A DNA stretch of 64,000 bases, taken from Streptomyces sp. NL15-2K. Its GTDB lineage: Bacteria; Actinomycetota; Actinomycetes; Streptomycetales; Streptomycetaceae. The notes below the pieces were generated by a model. The model was not told where the DNA came from. It saw only the letters and a list, made by a program, of their open reading frames with translations, and did not search any database. Made by a program: the position numbers and the translations under genes. Numbering within the stretch: position 1 is the stretch's first letter; each line of letters begins with the position of its first letter. Of this stretch, positions 53,714 through 63,116 are shown one piece after another. Location: contig NZ_CP130630.1 of assembly GCF_030551255.1 (NCBI RefSeq), forward strand, positions 3,143,501 through 3,207,500. Reading direction: 5' to 3'.

Positions 53714-54369
53714 TGCGGAAGACCTCCCGTGCACGCGGCACCCTTCTCCGGCGTCTGCTCGCCCTGCACGAACTTCTCGAAGAACTTGCCGACGTTCGGG
53801 TCGTCGGCACTCGTCACCGTGCGCTGGTGCCCCCACGCGGTCATCATGATCGGGTCGGCCTGCTTCTCGTCCGGGCTCATCAACGTGTACGGCGTCTTCT
53901 TCACCTTCGCCGCCAGCGCGTCCACGTCCGCCTTCGAGGCCTTGCTGGTGTACGTCACCCACACAGCGCCGTGCTCCAGGGAGTGCACGGCGTTCATGTT
54001 GTTGATCTCCTTGGTGTAGACGTCACCGTTGCAGTTCATCCAGACCTGGTTGTGATCGCCGCCGACCGGGGGCTCGGTCGGGTACTTCACGGTCTTGGTG
54101 ACGTGGGTCTGGCTCAGCTTGCCCTTCCAGGTCTTGACGCCGTCCGCGCCGGTGACGAACTCTCCCTTGGCCTGCGCGGCGGTGGAGGAGTCGTCGTCCG
54201 ACTGCGACTGCACGAGGACCACGCTCCCGGCGACGAGCCCGCCGACCACGAGGACGCTGGCCGTGATCGTGAAGATCCGGTTGCGTCGCTCACGCGCCTT
54301 CTCGGCTCGCCGCATCTCCTCTATTCGAGCCTTACGCTCTGCGCTGCTGCTCTTCTTGGCGGAACCCAT
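53710..54369 (-). CDS. DUF3105 membrane-anchored protein
   Basis: 219 aa. A basic, charged N-terminus (KARIEEMRRAEKARERRNR) precedes one membrane span (IFTITASVLVVGGLVAGSVV, ~residue 33-52), then the extracytoplasmic DUF3105 domain with YPTEPPVGGDHNQVW, AVHSLEHGAVWVTY and TAWGHQR. The conserved His residues suggest a metal site. DUF3105 and DUF305 genes regularly occur together in actinobacteria, and here they overlap by 4 bp. It diverges from nsrR. Confidence 0.9.
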   Translation of the reverse strand: MGSAKKSSSAERKARIEEMRRAEKARERRNRIFTITASVLVVGGLVAGSVVLVQSQSDDDSSTAAQAKGEFVTGADGVKTWKGKLSQTHVTKTVKYPTEPPVGGDHNQVWMNCNGDVYTKEINNMNAVHSLEHGAVWVTYTSKASKADVDALAAKVKKTPYTLMSPDEKQADPIMMTAWGHQRTVTSADDPNVGKFFEKFVQGEQTPEKGAACTGGLPQ

Positions 54370-54549
54370 GGGGCTTGTCCTTCTGGGGGAAAGGGACGGA
54401 CGGTGGATGTGCCTGACGTTCGCAAGGTACGGGTCTGCTGATCGTAATGGGGAAGGAGGGGAATCCCGTAGGCAGGTCACAGCCAAGGGACAGGGCGAGA
54501 GGGATACGGGCCGGAGCCGCGGGATGGTGACGGGGGATAATTTGAAGCG

Positions 54550-54572
54550 CAGATGCGTATTATCTACCCTTC
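54550..54572. promoter_or_regulatory. Candidate NsrR site at the nsrR promoter
   Basis: TATTATCTACC (54558-54568) closely matches the right half of the site I recall for the S. coelicolor nsrR promoter (ATATCATCTACC). It covers the probable -10 (TATTAT) and lies 6 bp before the nsrR ATG. It points to autoregulation and could also affect the divergent DUF3105-DUF305 pair, whose start is 180 bp away. Confidence 0.5.
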
Positions 54573-54577
54573 CCCTC

Positions 54578-55012
54578 ATGCGGCTCTTGCGATCCACTGA
54601 CCTGGCGCTACGCGTGCTCATGCGGCTCGCGGTGGCGGACGAGGCCACCCCGACGACCCGTGAGGTGGCGGCCGGCATGGAGGTCCCCTACACCCATGCG
54701 GCCAAGGTGGTGGCCGAGCTCCAGCACATGGGTCTGCTGGAGGCCCGCCGCGGCCGGGGCGGCGGGCTCATGCTGACCGAGAAGGGCCGTACGGCGTCGG
54801 TCGGCGCCGTCGTCCGGGCCTTCGAGGGCGACGGCGATGTAGTGGACTGTGAGGGCGCGACCCCCTGCCCCCTGAACTCCGGATGCCGGCTGCGGGGGGC
54901 GCTGCGGCGGGCCCAGGAGGCCTTCTTCGCGTCTCTCGACCCGGTGACGGTGTCGGACGTGGTGGCGGAGCCGACGGGACCGTTGCTGCTGGGGATCTCC
55001 AGGCTCGGCTGA
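54578..55012 (+). CDS. nsrR: Rrf2-family nitric-oxide-sensing repressor
   Basis: A 144-aa regulator. The N-terminal winged helix is RLLRSTDLALRVLMRLAV with TTREVAAGMEVPYTHAAKVV. The iron-sulfur motif is complete: three Cys in CEGATPCPLNSGC (C-x5-C-x5-C, ~residue 93-105), as in the [4Fe-4S] NsrR proteins. NO destroys the cluster and relieves repression. The convergent neighbour hmp carries a strong NsrR-like palindrome in its promoter, which supports the assignment. Confidence 0.9.
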   Translation: MRLLRSTDLALRVLMRLAVADEATPTTREVAAGMEVPYTHAAKVVAELQHMGLLEARRGRGGGLMLTEKGRTASVGAVVRAFEGDGDVVDCEGATPCPLNSGCRLRGALRRAQEAFFASLDPVTVSDVVAEPTGPLLLGISRLG

Positions 55013-55063
55013 TCCGGCCCCCGGGGAGTCCGGGCGGGCCCCTTGTCCCCGCCTCGGGCCCCC

Positions 55064-56248
55064 TCAGACGCCAGCCAGCCACAGATCCGGCCCGAACACC
55101 TCGTAGTGCACGTCCGCCGGAGACACCCCCTTCTCGATCAGCTGGGCCCGCACCGCCCGCATGAACGGCAGCGGGCCGCACAGGTACGCGCGCGTGCCCG
55201 GACGGACGGGGACGTTCGTGAGGTCGACCAGACCGGTGTGGGCGCCCGCGGGGGCGTTCTGCTCGTACCAGAGATGGACGGCCGCCTCGGGGAGCTTCGC
55301 GGCGTAGGTCTCGTGGTCGGTGCGCAGGGCGTGGTGGGCGGGGGAACGGTCGGCGTGGACGACCGTGACCGGGGCGGGGTGGCCGGTGGCCGCGAGGTGG
55401 CTCAGCATCGCGATCATCGGGGTCACGCCGATGCCGGCCGACGCCAGGAGCAGCGGGGTGGCGGGGGCGCTGTCCAGGACGAGGTCGCCGTACGGCTCCG
55501 ACAGCTCCAGCACGCTGCCCTCGTGCACGCGCGCGTGGAGATGATGGGAGACCTCGCCCTCCGGCGTCGTACCGCCGAGGACGCGCTTCACGCTGATCTG
55601 GCGTACGGCCGTGCCCGGTGCGCCGGTGAGGCTGTACTGGCGTATCTGGTGGGCTCCGTCGGGCAGTTCGGTGCGCAGGGAGACGTACTGACCGGGGAGG
55701 AAGTCGCGGACCGGGGCGTCGTCGGCGGGGCGCAGGCGGAAGGTGACGACGTCCGCCGTCTCCGGGATGCGCTCCACCACCTCCCAGGCCCGCCAGGCGC
55801 GGCCGCCGCGCTCCTCGTACAGCCGCTTCTCGATCGCGATCAGCGCGTTCGCCATCAGCCAGTAGACCTCGTCCCAGGCCGCCGCGACCTCGGGCGTGAC
55901 CGCCTCGCCGAGGACGTCGGCGATGGCGGCGAAGAGGTGTTCGCGGACCACCGCGTACTGCTCGGGGGCGATGCCCAGGGAGGCGTGTTTGTGGGCGATG
56001 CGCGTGAGCATCGCGTCGGGGCGGATGTCCGGGTGCTCGACGAGGTGTGCGGCGAAGGCGGCGATCGATCCGGCCAGGGCCTGGCGCTGGGTGCCGGCGG
56101 CCTGGTTGCCGCGGTTGAACAGGTCGCGCAGCAGTTCGGGGTGGGCGGCGAACAGGCCCGCGTAGAAGCGTTCGGTGATCTCACCGAGGGACGCGCCGAC
56201 GGCGGGGAGGGTGGCGCGGACGGTGGCTGCGGACTGCTCGGACAGCAT
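55064..56248 (-). CDS. hmp: Flavohemoglobin, nitric oxide dioxygenase
   Basis: 394 aa. The globin domain (~1-135) has the proximal His in TRIAHKHASLGI and the distal Tyr in ERFYAGLFAAHPEL. An FAD-binding ferredoxin-reductase domain follows (RQYSLTGAP) with an NAD domain (LLASAGIGVTPMIAML, ... YLCGPLPFMRAV). It oxidises NO to nitrate using NAD(P)H and O2. ATG 56248 has GAGGAG upstream. Two Trp/Leu changes at the C-terminus look harmless. The NsrR-like site is 43 bp upstream. Confidence 0.94.
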   Translation of the reverse strand: MLSEQSAATVRATLPAVGASLGEITERFYAGLFAAHPELLRDLFNRGNQAAGTQRQALAGSIAAFAAHLVEHPDIRPDAMLTRIAHKHASLGIAPEQYAVVREHLFAAIADVLGEAVTPEVAAAWDEVYWLMANALIAIEKRLYEERGGRAWRAWEVVERIPETADVVTFRLRPADDAPVRDFLPGQYVSLRTELPDGAHQIRQYSLTGAPGTAVRQISVKRVLGGTTPEGEVSHHLHARVHEGSVLELSEPYGDLVLDSAPATPLLLASAGIGVTPMIAMLSHLAATGHPAPVTVVHADRSPAHHALRTDHETYAAKLPEAAVHLWYEQNAPAGAHTGLVDLTNVPVRPGTRAYLCGPLPFMRAVRAQLIEKGVSPADVHYEVFGPDLWLAGV

Positions 56249-56290
56249 CAGGGCTCCTCGGGGCTCGACTGCTCGGCACGCTATTAAAAC

Positions 56291-56307
56291 TTGCATCTGA
56301 GATGCAA
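56291..56307 (-). promoter_or_regulatory. NsrR operator in the hmp promoter
   Basis: Perfect 8-bp arms TTGCATCT (56291-56298) and AGATGCAA (56300-56307) around one G, flanked by AAC and ATT. This agrees well with the NsrR sites I recall at S. coelicolor hmpA genes (GCATCTGAGAT core). Confidence 0.8.
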
Positions 56308-56527
56308 ATTAAAGTGGAGGGGATGCGTGGGGGCCGGGCATTACGGATGTCAGTCCGAGCAGGCAAGATGGGCTGTAGAGCTGTACACCTGCGGTACGCG
56401 AGGCGTTCGCACCGAGGTCGGCCGGACGATCAAGACGCGCAATGCGCATGAAATGGTGTTGTGGTGGGATGCTCAGGTGCCCGACCGCCTCCCGTGGTGC
56501 GGAAGACAGGCGGCCTGACCAGCAAGG

Positions 56528-57904
56528 ATGGGGAAGCGGAAGATGGACAAGCAGCAGGAGTTCGTGCTCCGGACGTTGGAGGAGCGTGACATCCGGTTCG
56601 TACGGCTGTGGTTCACGGACGTGCTGGGCTTCCTCAAGTCCGTGGCCGTGGCCCCGGCCGAGCTAGAACAGGCCTTCGATGAAGGCATCGGCTTCGACGG
56701 CTCCGCGATCGAGGGCTTCGCGCGCGTATACGAGTCGGACATGATCGCCAAGCCGGACCCGTCGACCTTCCAGGTCCTGCCGTGGCGCGCGGAGGCCCCC
56801 GGGACCGCCCGCATGTTCTGCGACATCCTCATGCCGGACGGCTCCCCGTCCTTCGCCGACCCGCGCTACGTCCTGAAGCGGGCCCTGGCCCGCACCTCCG
56901 ACCTGGGCTTCACCTTCTACACCCACCCGGAGATCGAGTTCTTCCTGCTCAAGGACCGGCCCCTCGACGGCTCCCGGCCCACCCCGGCCGACAATTCGGG
57001 CTACTTCGACCACACCCCGCAGAACATCGGCATGGACTTCCGCCGCCAGGCGATCACCATGCTGGAGTCGATGGGCATCTCGGTCGAGTTCTCCCACCAC
57101 GAGGGCGCGCCGGGCCAGCAGGAGATCGACCTGCGCTACGCGGACGCACTCTCCACCGCCGACAACATCATGACGTTCCGCCTGGTCATGAAGCAGGTGG
57201 CACTGGAACAGGGCGTCCAGGCGACCTTCATGCCCAAGCCGTTCTCCGAGCACCCGGGCAGCGGCATGCACACGCACCTCTCGCTCTTCGAGGGCGACCG
57301 GAACGCCTTCTACGAGTCGGGCGCGGAATACCAGCTCTCCAAGGTCGGCCGCTCCTTCATCGCGGGCCTGCTGAAGCACTCGGCGGAGATCTCCGCCATC
57401 ACCAACCAGTGGGTCAACTCCTACAAGCGCATCTGGGGCGGCACGGAGCGCACGGCCGGCGCCGGCGGCGAGGCCCCCTCGTACATCTGCTGGGGCCACA
57501 ACAACCGCTCGGCCCTGGTCCGCGTCCCGATGTACAAGCCCGGCAAGACCGGCTCCGCCCGTATCGAGGTCCGCTCGATCGACTCCGGCGCGAACCCGTA
57601 CCTGGCGTACGCCGCCCTGCTGGCCGCCGGCCTGAAGGGCATCGAGGAGGGCTACGAACTCCCGCCGGGCGCGGAGGACGACGTGTGGGCGTTGTCGGAC
57701 GCGGAGCGCCGCGCGATGGGCATCGAGCCGCTGCCGCAGAACCTCGGCGAGGCGCTGACGCTGATGGAGCGCAGCGACCTGGTCGCGGAGACGCTGGGCG
57801 AGCACGTCTTCGACTTCTTCTTGCGCAACAAGCGCCAGGAGTGGGAGGAGTACCGCAGCGAGGTCACGGCCTTCGAGCTCCGGAAGAACCTCCCGGTGCT
57901 GTAG
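56528..57904 (+). CDS. glnA2: Glutamine-synthetase-like gamma-glutamylpolyamine synthetase (GlnA2 type)
   Basis: A 458-aa GS-fold ligase (453 aa if ATG 56543, MDKQQEF, is the true start). GS beta-grasp and catalytic segments: DEGIGFDGSAIEGF, HPEIEFFLL (metal Glu), MPKPFSEHPGSGMHTHLSLF (ATP/metal), RSALVRVPMY and ARIEVRSIDSGANPYLAYAA. The region holding the adenylylation Tyr of true GlnA (NLYxLP) reads here DDVWALS, so it lacks that Tyr. S. coelicolor GlnA2 ligates glutamate to polyamines rather than ammonia, and the high resemblance argues for the same role here. Confidence 0.88.
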   Translation: MGKRKMDKQQEFVLRTLEERDIRFVRLWFTDVLGFLKSVAVAPAELEQAFDEGIGFDGSAIEGFARVYESDMIAKPDPSTFQVLPWRAEAPGTARMFCDILMPDGSPSFADPRYVLKRALARTSDLGFTFYTHPEIEFFLLKDRPLDGSRPTPADNSGYFDHTPQNIGMDFRRQAITMLESMGISVEFSHHEGAPGQQEIDLRYADALSTADNIMTFRLVMKQVALEQGVQATFMPKPFSEHPGSGMHTHLSLFEGDRNAFYESGAEYQLSKVGRSFIAGLLKHSAEISAITNQWVNSYKRIWGGTERTAGAGGEAPSYICWGHNNRSALVRVPMYKPGKTGSARIEVRSIDSGANPYLAYAALLAAGLKGIEEGYELPPGAEDDVWALSDAERRAMGIEPLPQNLGEALTLMERSDLVAETLGEHVFDFFLRNKRQEWEEYRSEVTAFELRKNLPVL

Positions 57905-57933
57905 GCGGAGAAGGGGCACTGGAGAGAGCTGCG

Positions 57934-58776
57934 TTACGGCACCACCGGCTTCGCCGTTGCCGCGATGATTCCCTCCAGGAAGTCCTGGCCCGGCTCTTCC
58001 CAGTAGGGGAGATCCGGGACCTTGCGGATGAGGTCGAATGCCTCGTCCATCAGGTCGCGGTGGATCGTGGGGCCGTGGCAGGACGCCGCGGTGTCGATGT
58101 CGAGGTCCTGGACGCGGTCCACGTGCTCGTTGAACTTCCCGGCGTCCAGCCACAGATGCCAGGGGTGGTTCAGCCGGTTGCCCAGGAGCATCCCTTCGCG
58201 CCAGGCCGTCCGGTCCAGGTCGGCGGCGTTCTCGGCGGGGTGCGGGATGGCCGTGGCGAAGGTGTCGGCCGCCCAGTAGACCCTCGTCGTGGTGTCGAAC
58301 AGGCCGCGCGTCGTCGGGTTGTCGAAGAACGGCGGCCTGATCGCGAGGAGCGTACGGTCCCCGGCCGTGAAGCTCTCGCCGTCGCGCACCCAGCGGGAGC
58401 GGTTGAACGGCATCCAGAACTCCTCGGTGTCGATGGCGTAGCGGGCCATCGAGAACCAGGTCGTGACCAGCGTGGCGTTCGGGCAGGTGGCCATGACCTC
58501 GCGGACGTTTCCCGCGTGGTCGTGGTCGTCGTGGGTCAGGAAGACCCACCGCACGTCGGCCGGATCGACGAGGTTCCAGGCGTGATCCAGCCACTGCTGC
58601 CGGTTCGACGGCGCACCGGTGTCGACGAGCACGGGCTCGCTGCCGGTGATGACCATGGAGTTGACGTAGAACAGCCCGACCGGCGGCGCCTCCAGCAACT
58701 GCGGGATGACATAGGTCTCGGGCGCGACCCGGTACGGCTCGACCTTCGGTTCAAAGATTCCTTCGGCGGTGGTCAT
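57934..58776 (-). CDS. Metallo-beta-lactamase-fold hydrolase
   Basis: 280 aa. The metal motif is FLTHDDHDHAGN (HxxxDH type, ~residue 78-89), with further ligand candidates in YWAADTFATAIPH (Asp) and AASCHGPTI (His). There is no signal peptide, so it is cytosolic. The overall layout (VLVDTGAPSNRQQWLDHAW) is that of flavodiiron-like/ODP-type MBL domains without the flavodoxin part. Substrate unknown. It is convergent with glnA2. Confidence 0.85.
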   Translation of the reverse strand: MTTAEGIFEPKVEPYRVAPETYVIPQLLEAPPVGLFYVNSMVITGSEPVLVDTGAPSNRQQWLDHAWNLVDPADVRWVFLTHDDHDHAGNVREVMATCPNATLVTTWFSMARYAIDTEEFWMPFNRSRWVRDGESFTAGDRTLLAIRPPFFDNPTTRGLFDTTTRVYWAADTFATAIPHPAENAADLDRTAWREGMLLGNRLNHPWHLWLDAGKFNEHVDRVQDLDIDTAASCHGPTIHRDLMDEAFDLIRKVPDLPYWEEPGQDFLEGIIAATAKPVVP

Positions 58777-58912
58777 GGCCCCGCCTCCTCAATTCGTCCT
58801 CCACTCCATCCTGCGCACGTCATGCACGTCATGCACGCGGGGCACCACCGCACAACGCCGGTGGCCCGCCGGGACCGGCCCCCGGCCGCCCCTGCCCGTG
58901 TCGCCCCTACCC

Positions 58913-59353
58913 CTACCCCTGCCGCGCCGCCAGATCCGCCAGCAGCTGATGCAACGGCTCCGTAGCCCGCCGCCGGAACTCCTGCACCGCCCACCCGTTG
59001 CCGTCCGGGTCCGTGAAGTACATGAACGTCGCGCCGTCCTGCGGAGCGAACCGCTGCGGCTCGCTGATGTCGAGGCCGCGCCCGGTCAGCTCCTCGTAGG
59101 CCGCCTTCGCGTCCGTGACGACCAGTTGCAGCCCGTGGTACGTCCCCGGCCGCGGCATCCCCGTCGGGACCTCCAGCCCGTCGGCGAGGGCGATGGAACA
59201 GCCGGAGCCGGGCCTGGTCAGCTGCACGATCCGCACGCCCGGCATCACCTGGTCGTCGAGATCCACATGGAAGCCGACCTTGTCCCGGTAGAACTCCTTG
59301 GCCCGGTCCACGTCGGAGACCGGCAGCAACACCACTTCGAGGCTCATGTCCAT
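58913..59353 (-). CDS. Glyoxalase/VOC-family protein
   Basis: 146 aa. ATG 59353 with GAGGGA upstream. Two beta-alpha-beta-beta-beta modules: LEVVLLPVSDVDRAKEFYRD ... SIALADG, then GLQLVVTDAKAAYEELTGRG ... FMYFTDPDGNGWAVQEF. This group of VOC proteins includes hydroperoxide, antibiotic and small-aldehyde enzymes; which applies cannot be told. It lies downstream of the PNPOx-like gene on the same strand. Confidence 0.88.
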   Translation of the reverse strand: MDMSLEVVLLPVSDVDRAKEFYRDKVGFHVDLDDQVMPGVRIVQLTRPGSGCSIALADGLEVPTGMPRPGTYHGLQLVVTDAKAAYEELTGRGLDISEPQRFAPQDGATFMYFTDPDGNGWAVQEFRRRATEPLHQLLADLAARQG

Positions 59354-59406
59354 GCGTGACTCCCTCGTCGAGCTCGAACTCGAGGTCGGATGCCAGACGT
59401 CGGACG

Positions 59407-59916
59407 TCAGAACCGCCACCGCGTCTGGCTGAACGGCTCCCCCTTACCGAAGCCGAAAACCGTGCGCGGCGCCACCGCGTAGACGACGGCGTGCCCGGGA
59501 CCGTGGTGGAAATACCCCTCCCGTACCTCGAAGTGCCAGAAATCGCCGTACTTCGCCTGCCACCCGGCGGCCAGCTCGCGCAGCCTGCCGTCGTCCTGCA
59601 CGCGCACCGCCTCGCCCTCGACCACCAGGTCGTAGCCCTTGTCCCAGATGTTGGTGCCGGTCGTCAGCACGACGTGCGGATCGTGCGCGAGGTTCTTCGC
59701 CTTGCGCTCCTCGGGGCCCGTGCAGAAGTGCAGCGCGCCGTGCGCCCAGACCGCCGGCAGCGGTGTCACATGCGGCCGCCCGTCCGGCCGTACCGTCGAG
59801 ATCCAGAACAGCTCGGCCGACGCCAGCAGCGCCTCGGCGTCGGCCCAGGGGATCGGTGTGGCCGTCTCGTCGCTGTAGCGCGGGTCCAGGCGGGTATCAG
59901 GTTCCATTTCGGTCAT
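59407..59916 (-). CDS. Pyridoxamine-5'-phosphate-oxidase-like flavin/F420 protein
   Basis: 169 aa with the split-barrel fold: ELFWISTVRPDGRPHVTPLP at the N-terminus, HFCTGPEERKAKNLAHDPHV (phosphate-binding stretch) and WHFEVREGYFHHG near the end. Such proteins bind FMN, F420 or heme and reduce small molecules. The overlap of its end with the upstream non-coding part of the VOC gene is minor. F420 use would fit npdG in the same region, but that is inference. Confidence 0.86.
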   Translation of the reverse strand: MTEMEPDTRLDPRYSDETATPIPWADAEALLASAELFWISTVRPDGRPHVTPLPAVWAHGALHFCTGPEERKAKNLAHDPHVVLTTGTNIWDKGYDLVVEGEAVRVQDDGRLRELAAGWQAKYGDFWHFEVREGYFHHGPGHAVVYAVAPRTVFGFGKGEPFSQTRWRF

Positions 59917-60073
59917 CGGTCGTCCTCCATGCCTCTGTCACTCCGCGTTCCCACGCCTTACCGGTCCAGACTCCCCGCGCCCGCGGAACTCATCGCCGAC
60001 CGACCCGGCGCTTCTCACCAGCCCAACGGTTAGGCTCGGGCGCGTACGACCTTGATCGGACAGGAGGCCGGGG

Positions 60074-63070
60074 ATGACGGCGCCGGGGCGCAGGAGCAGT
60101 ACCTTCACGCGACTGCTGCGGCACGGCTTCACCGATCCCTCCGCCGCCGAGCGGCTGCTCGACAGCACGGAGCTCGCGCCGCTGAGGGACGACCCGGTGC
60201 TGCTCGACGCGCTGGGCGCGACCGCCGACCCGGACCTCGCCCTGCACGGTCTCGTACGGCTGCTGGAGGCCCAGTCCGGGCACACCGCCCGCCACGAACT
60301 GCTCGACACGGTGATAGCGGCCAAGCCGCTGCGCGACCGCCTGCTCGGCGTGCTCGGCGCCTCCGCCGCGCTCGCCGACCACCTCGCCCGGCACGCCGGC
60401 GACTGGCAGGCGCTGGTCATGTACGAACCGAGCGACCTCCACCCCGGGGTGGAGGAGTTCGAGCGGGGCCTGGCGGAGGCCACCGACCCGGTCTCCCTGC
60501 GCGTCGCCTACCGGCGCTGCCTGCTGTCCATCGCCGCCCGCGACGTGTGCGGCACCACCGACCTCGCCGAGACCGCGGCCGAACTCGCCGACCTCGCCAC
60601 CGCCACCCTGCGCGCCGCGCTGGCCATCGCGTGCGCCGCCGCGCCCGAGGACGCCGCGCTGTGCCGGCTGGCCGTCATCGCGATGGGCAAGTGCGGCGGC
60701 CATGAGCTCAACTACGTCTCCGACGTCGATGTGATCTTCGTGGGGGAGGCCGTCGAGGGGGCCGACGAGGGCAAGGCACTGCGGTCGGCCACCCGGCTCG
60801 CCTCGCACATGATGCGCATCTGCTCGGAGACGACCGTCGAGGGATCGATCTGGCCCGTGGACGCCAATCTGCGCCCCGAGGGCAGAAACGGCCCGCTGGT
60901 GCGTACGCTCAGCAGTCACCTCGCCTACTACCAGCGCTGGGCCAAGACCTGGGAGTTCCAGGCGCTGCTCAAGGCCCGCCCGGTGGCCGGCGACACCGAA
61001 CTCGGCGAGGAGTACGTCGCCGCCCTCGAACCCCTCGTCTGGAAGGCCGCCGAGCGCGAGAACTTCGTCCCCGACGTGCAGAAGATGCGGCGCAGGGTGG
61101 TCGAGAACATCCCGGCCGCCGAGATCGACCGCGAGCTGAAGCTCGGCCCGGGCGGTCTGAGGGACGTCGAATTCGCCGTACAGCTCCTCCAGCTGGTGCA
61201 CGGGCGGGCCGACGCCTCCCTGCGCAGCGGCACCACCCTCAACGCCCTCCAGGCCCTCGCCGCCGGCGGCTACGTCGGCCGGGTCGACGCCGTCCAGCTC
61301 GACGACGCCTACCGCTTCCTGCGCTCCATGGAGCACCGCATCCAGCTCTACCGGCTGCGCCGCACCCACCTCGTCCCCGAGGACGAGGCCGATCTGCGCC
61401 GTCTCGGCCGCTCCCTCGGCCTGCGCGCCGACCCGGTGGCCGAGCTGACCCGCGAGTGGAAACGGCACACCAGCGTCGTACGACGGCTGCACGAGAAGCT
61501 CTTCTACCGGCCACTGCTCGACGCGGTCGCCCAACTCTCCCTCGGCGAGGGTCGGCTGAGCCCCGAGGCGGCCCGGGAACGGCTGGTCGCGCTCGGCTAC
61601 GCGGACCCGGCGGCGGCCCTGCGGCACCTGGAGGCACTGGCCTCCGGCGTCACCCGCAAGGCCGCGATCCAGCGGACGCTGCTGCCGGTCCTCCTGGGCT
61701 GGTTCGCGGACTCCGCCGACCCGGATGCCGGGCTGCTCAACTTCCGCAAGGTGTCGGACGCGCTGGGCAGGACGCCGTGGTACCTGCGGCTCCTGCGGGA
61801 CGAGGGCGCCGCGGCCGAGAACCTGGCACGTGTGCTCTCCGCCGGCCGCCTCGCCCCCGACCTGCTGATGCGCGCGCCCGAGGCGGTGGCGTTGCTCGGC
61901 AACGGTAACGGGGGCGGGCTCGAACCCCGCGGGCGTGCCCACCTGGAGCAGGAGATACTCGCCGCCGTCGGCCGCGCGGACGGCGCGGTCCAGGCGGTCA
62001 CGGCCGCGCGCGGTGTCCGCCGCCGCGAGCTGTTCCGTACGGCCGCCGCGGACATCGTCGGCTCCTACGGCACCGAGGCCCAGCCCGCCGAGGCCGACCA
62101 GGGCGCGCTCATGGACCGCGTCGGCGATGCCGTGTCCGACCTGACGGCCGCCACTCTCGCGGGCACCCTGCGCGCGGTGGTCCGGGGCAACTGGGGGGAC
62201 ACCCTGCCCACCCGGTTCGCGATCATCGGCATGGGGCGTTTCGGCGGGCATGAGCTGGGCTACGGCTCCGACGCCGACGTGCTGTTCGTGCACGAGCCGC
62301 GCGAGGGAGTCGACGAACGGCAGGCCTCCGAGGCGGCCAACAAGGTCGTCTCCGAGATGCGCCGCCTGCTCCAGATCCCCAGCTCCGACCCGCCGCTGCT
62401 GATCGACGCGGACCTGCGGCCGGAGGGCAAGTCCGGACCGCTCGTACGGACACTGAAGTCGTACGAGGCCTACTACCGCCGCTGGTCCCTGGTGTGGGAG
62501 TCGCAGGCGCTGCTGCGGGCCGAACCGGTCGCCGGGGACGAGGAGCTGGGCCGCCGTTTCGTCGAGCTGATCGATCCGCTGCGCTACCCGGAGGCGGGCC
62601 TCGGCGACGACGCCGTACGCGAGATCCGCCGTCTGAAGGCCCGGATGGAGACCGAACGCCTGCCGCGCGGCGCCGACCCGAAACTCCACACCAAGCTAGG
62701 GCCCGGCGGGCTGTCCGACGTCGAGTGGACGGTCCAGCTGCTCCAGATGCGGCACGGGGCGGAGGTGGCCGGGCTGCGCACCACCCGCACCCGGGCCGCC
62801 CTCGCCGCCGCCCGCGCGGCGGGCCTCCTCGCGGACGAGGACGCCGGGATACTCGACGAGGCGTGGGTGCTGGCGACGCGAGTGCGCAACGCGGTGATGC
62901 TGGTGCGGGGACGGGCCGCGGACACGTTCCCGTCGGAGGCGCGGGAGCTGGGCGCGGTGGGGCGGTACCTCGGGTACGGCCCGGGGCATGTGGGAGACAT
63001 GCTGGACGACTACCGGCGTACGGCGCGGCGGGCGCGGGGCGTGGTGGAGGAGCTGTTCTACGGGGGCTGA
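60074..63070 (+). CDS. glnE: Bifunctional glutamine synthetase adenylyltransferase/deadenylase
   Basis: A 998-aa enzyme that attaches AMP to, and removes it from, the regulatory Tyr of glutamine synthetase I. Two nucleotidyltransferase domains are visible: the N-terminal one (deadenylase) with GHELNYVSDVDVIFVGE (~residue 212-228), and the C-terminal one (adenylylase) with GHELGYGSDADVLFVHE (~residue 725-741). Each is followed by a PII-uridylyl-transferase-like helical domain (LRDVEFAVQLLQLVHGR; LSDVEWTVQLLQMRHG). ATG 60074 has a GGAGG site. The true GlnA substrate is not in this window. Confidence 0.96.
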   Translation: MTAPGRRSSTFTRLLRHGFTDPSAAERLLDSTELAPLRDDPVLLDALGATADPDLALHGLVRLLEAQSGHTARHELLDTVIAAKPLRDRLLGVLGASAALADHLARHAGDWQALVMYEPSDLHPGVEEFERGLAEATDPVSLRVAYRRCLLSIAARDVCGTTDLAETAAELADLATATLRAALAIACAAAPEDAALCRLAVIAMGKCGGHELNYVSDVDVIFVGEAVEGADEGKALRSATRLASHMMRICSETTVEGSIWPVDANLRPEGRNGPLVRTLSSHLAYYQRWAKTWEFQALLKARPVAGDTELGEEYVAALEPLVWKAAERENFVPDVQKMRRRVVENIPAAEIDRELKLGPGGLRDVEFAVQLLQLVHGRADASLRSGTTLNALQALAAGGYVGRVDAVQLDDAYRFLRSMEHRIQLYRLRRTHLVPEDEADLRRLGRSLGLRADPVAELTREWKRHTSVVRRLHEKLFYRPLLDAVAQLSLGEGRLSPEAARERLVALGYADPAAALRHLEALASGVTRKAAIQRTLLPVLLGWFADSADPDAGLLNFRKVSDALGRTPWYLRLLRDEGAAAENLARVLSAGRLAPDLLMRAPEAVALLGNGNGGGLEPRGRAHLEQEILAAVGRADGAVQAVTAARGVRRRELFRTAAADIVGSYGTEAQPAEADQGALMDRVGDAVSDLTAATLAGTLRAVVRGNWGDTLPTRFAIIGMGRFGGHELGYGSDADVLFVHEPREGVDERQASEAANKVVSEMRRLLQIPSSDPPLLIDADLRPEGKSGPLVRTLKSYEAYYRRWSLVWESQALLRAEPVAGDEELGRRFVELIDPLRYPEAGLGDDAVREIRRLKARMETERLPRGADPKLHTKLGPGGLSDVEWTVQLLQMRHGAEVAGLRTTRTRAALAAARAAGLLADEDAGILDEAWVLATRVRNAVMLVRGRAADTFPSEARELGAVGRYLGYGPGHVGDMLDDYRRTARRARGVVEELFYGG

Positions 63071-63116
63071 CGGCGGGGCTGACGGCAGTGCGCCCGCCGG
63101 CTTCAGCCGCTCCCGC

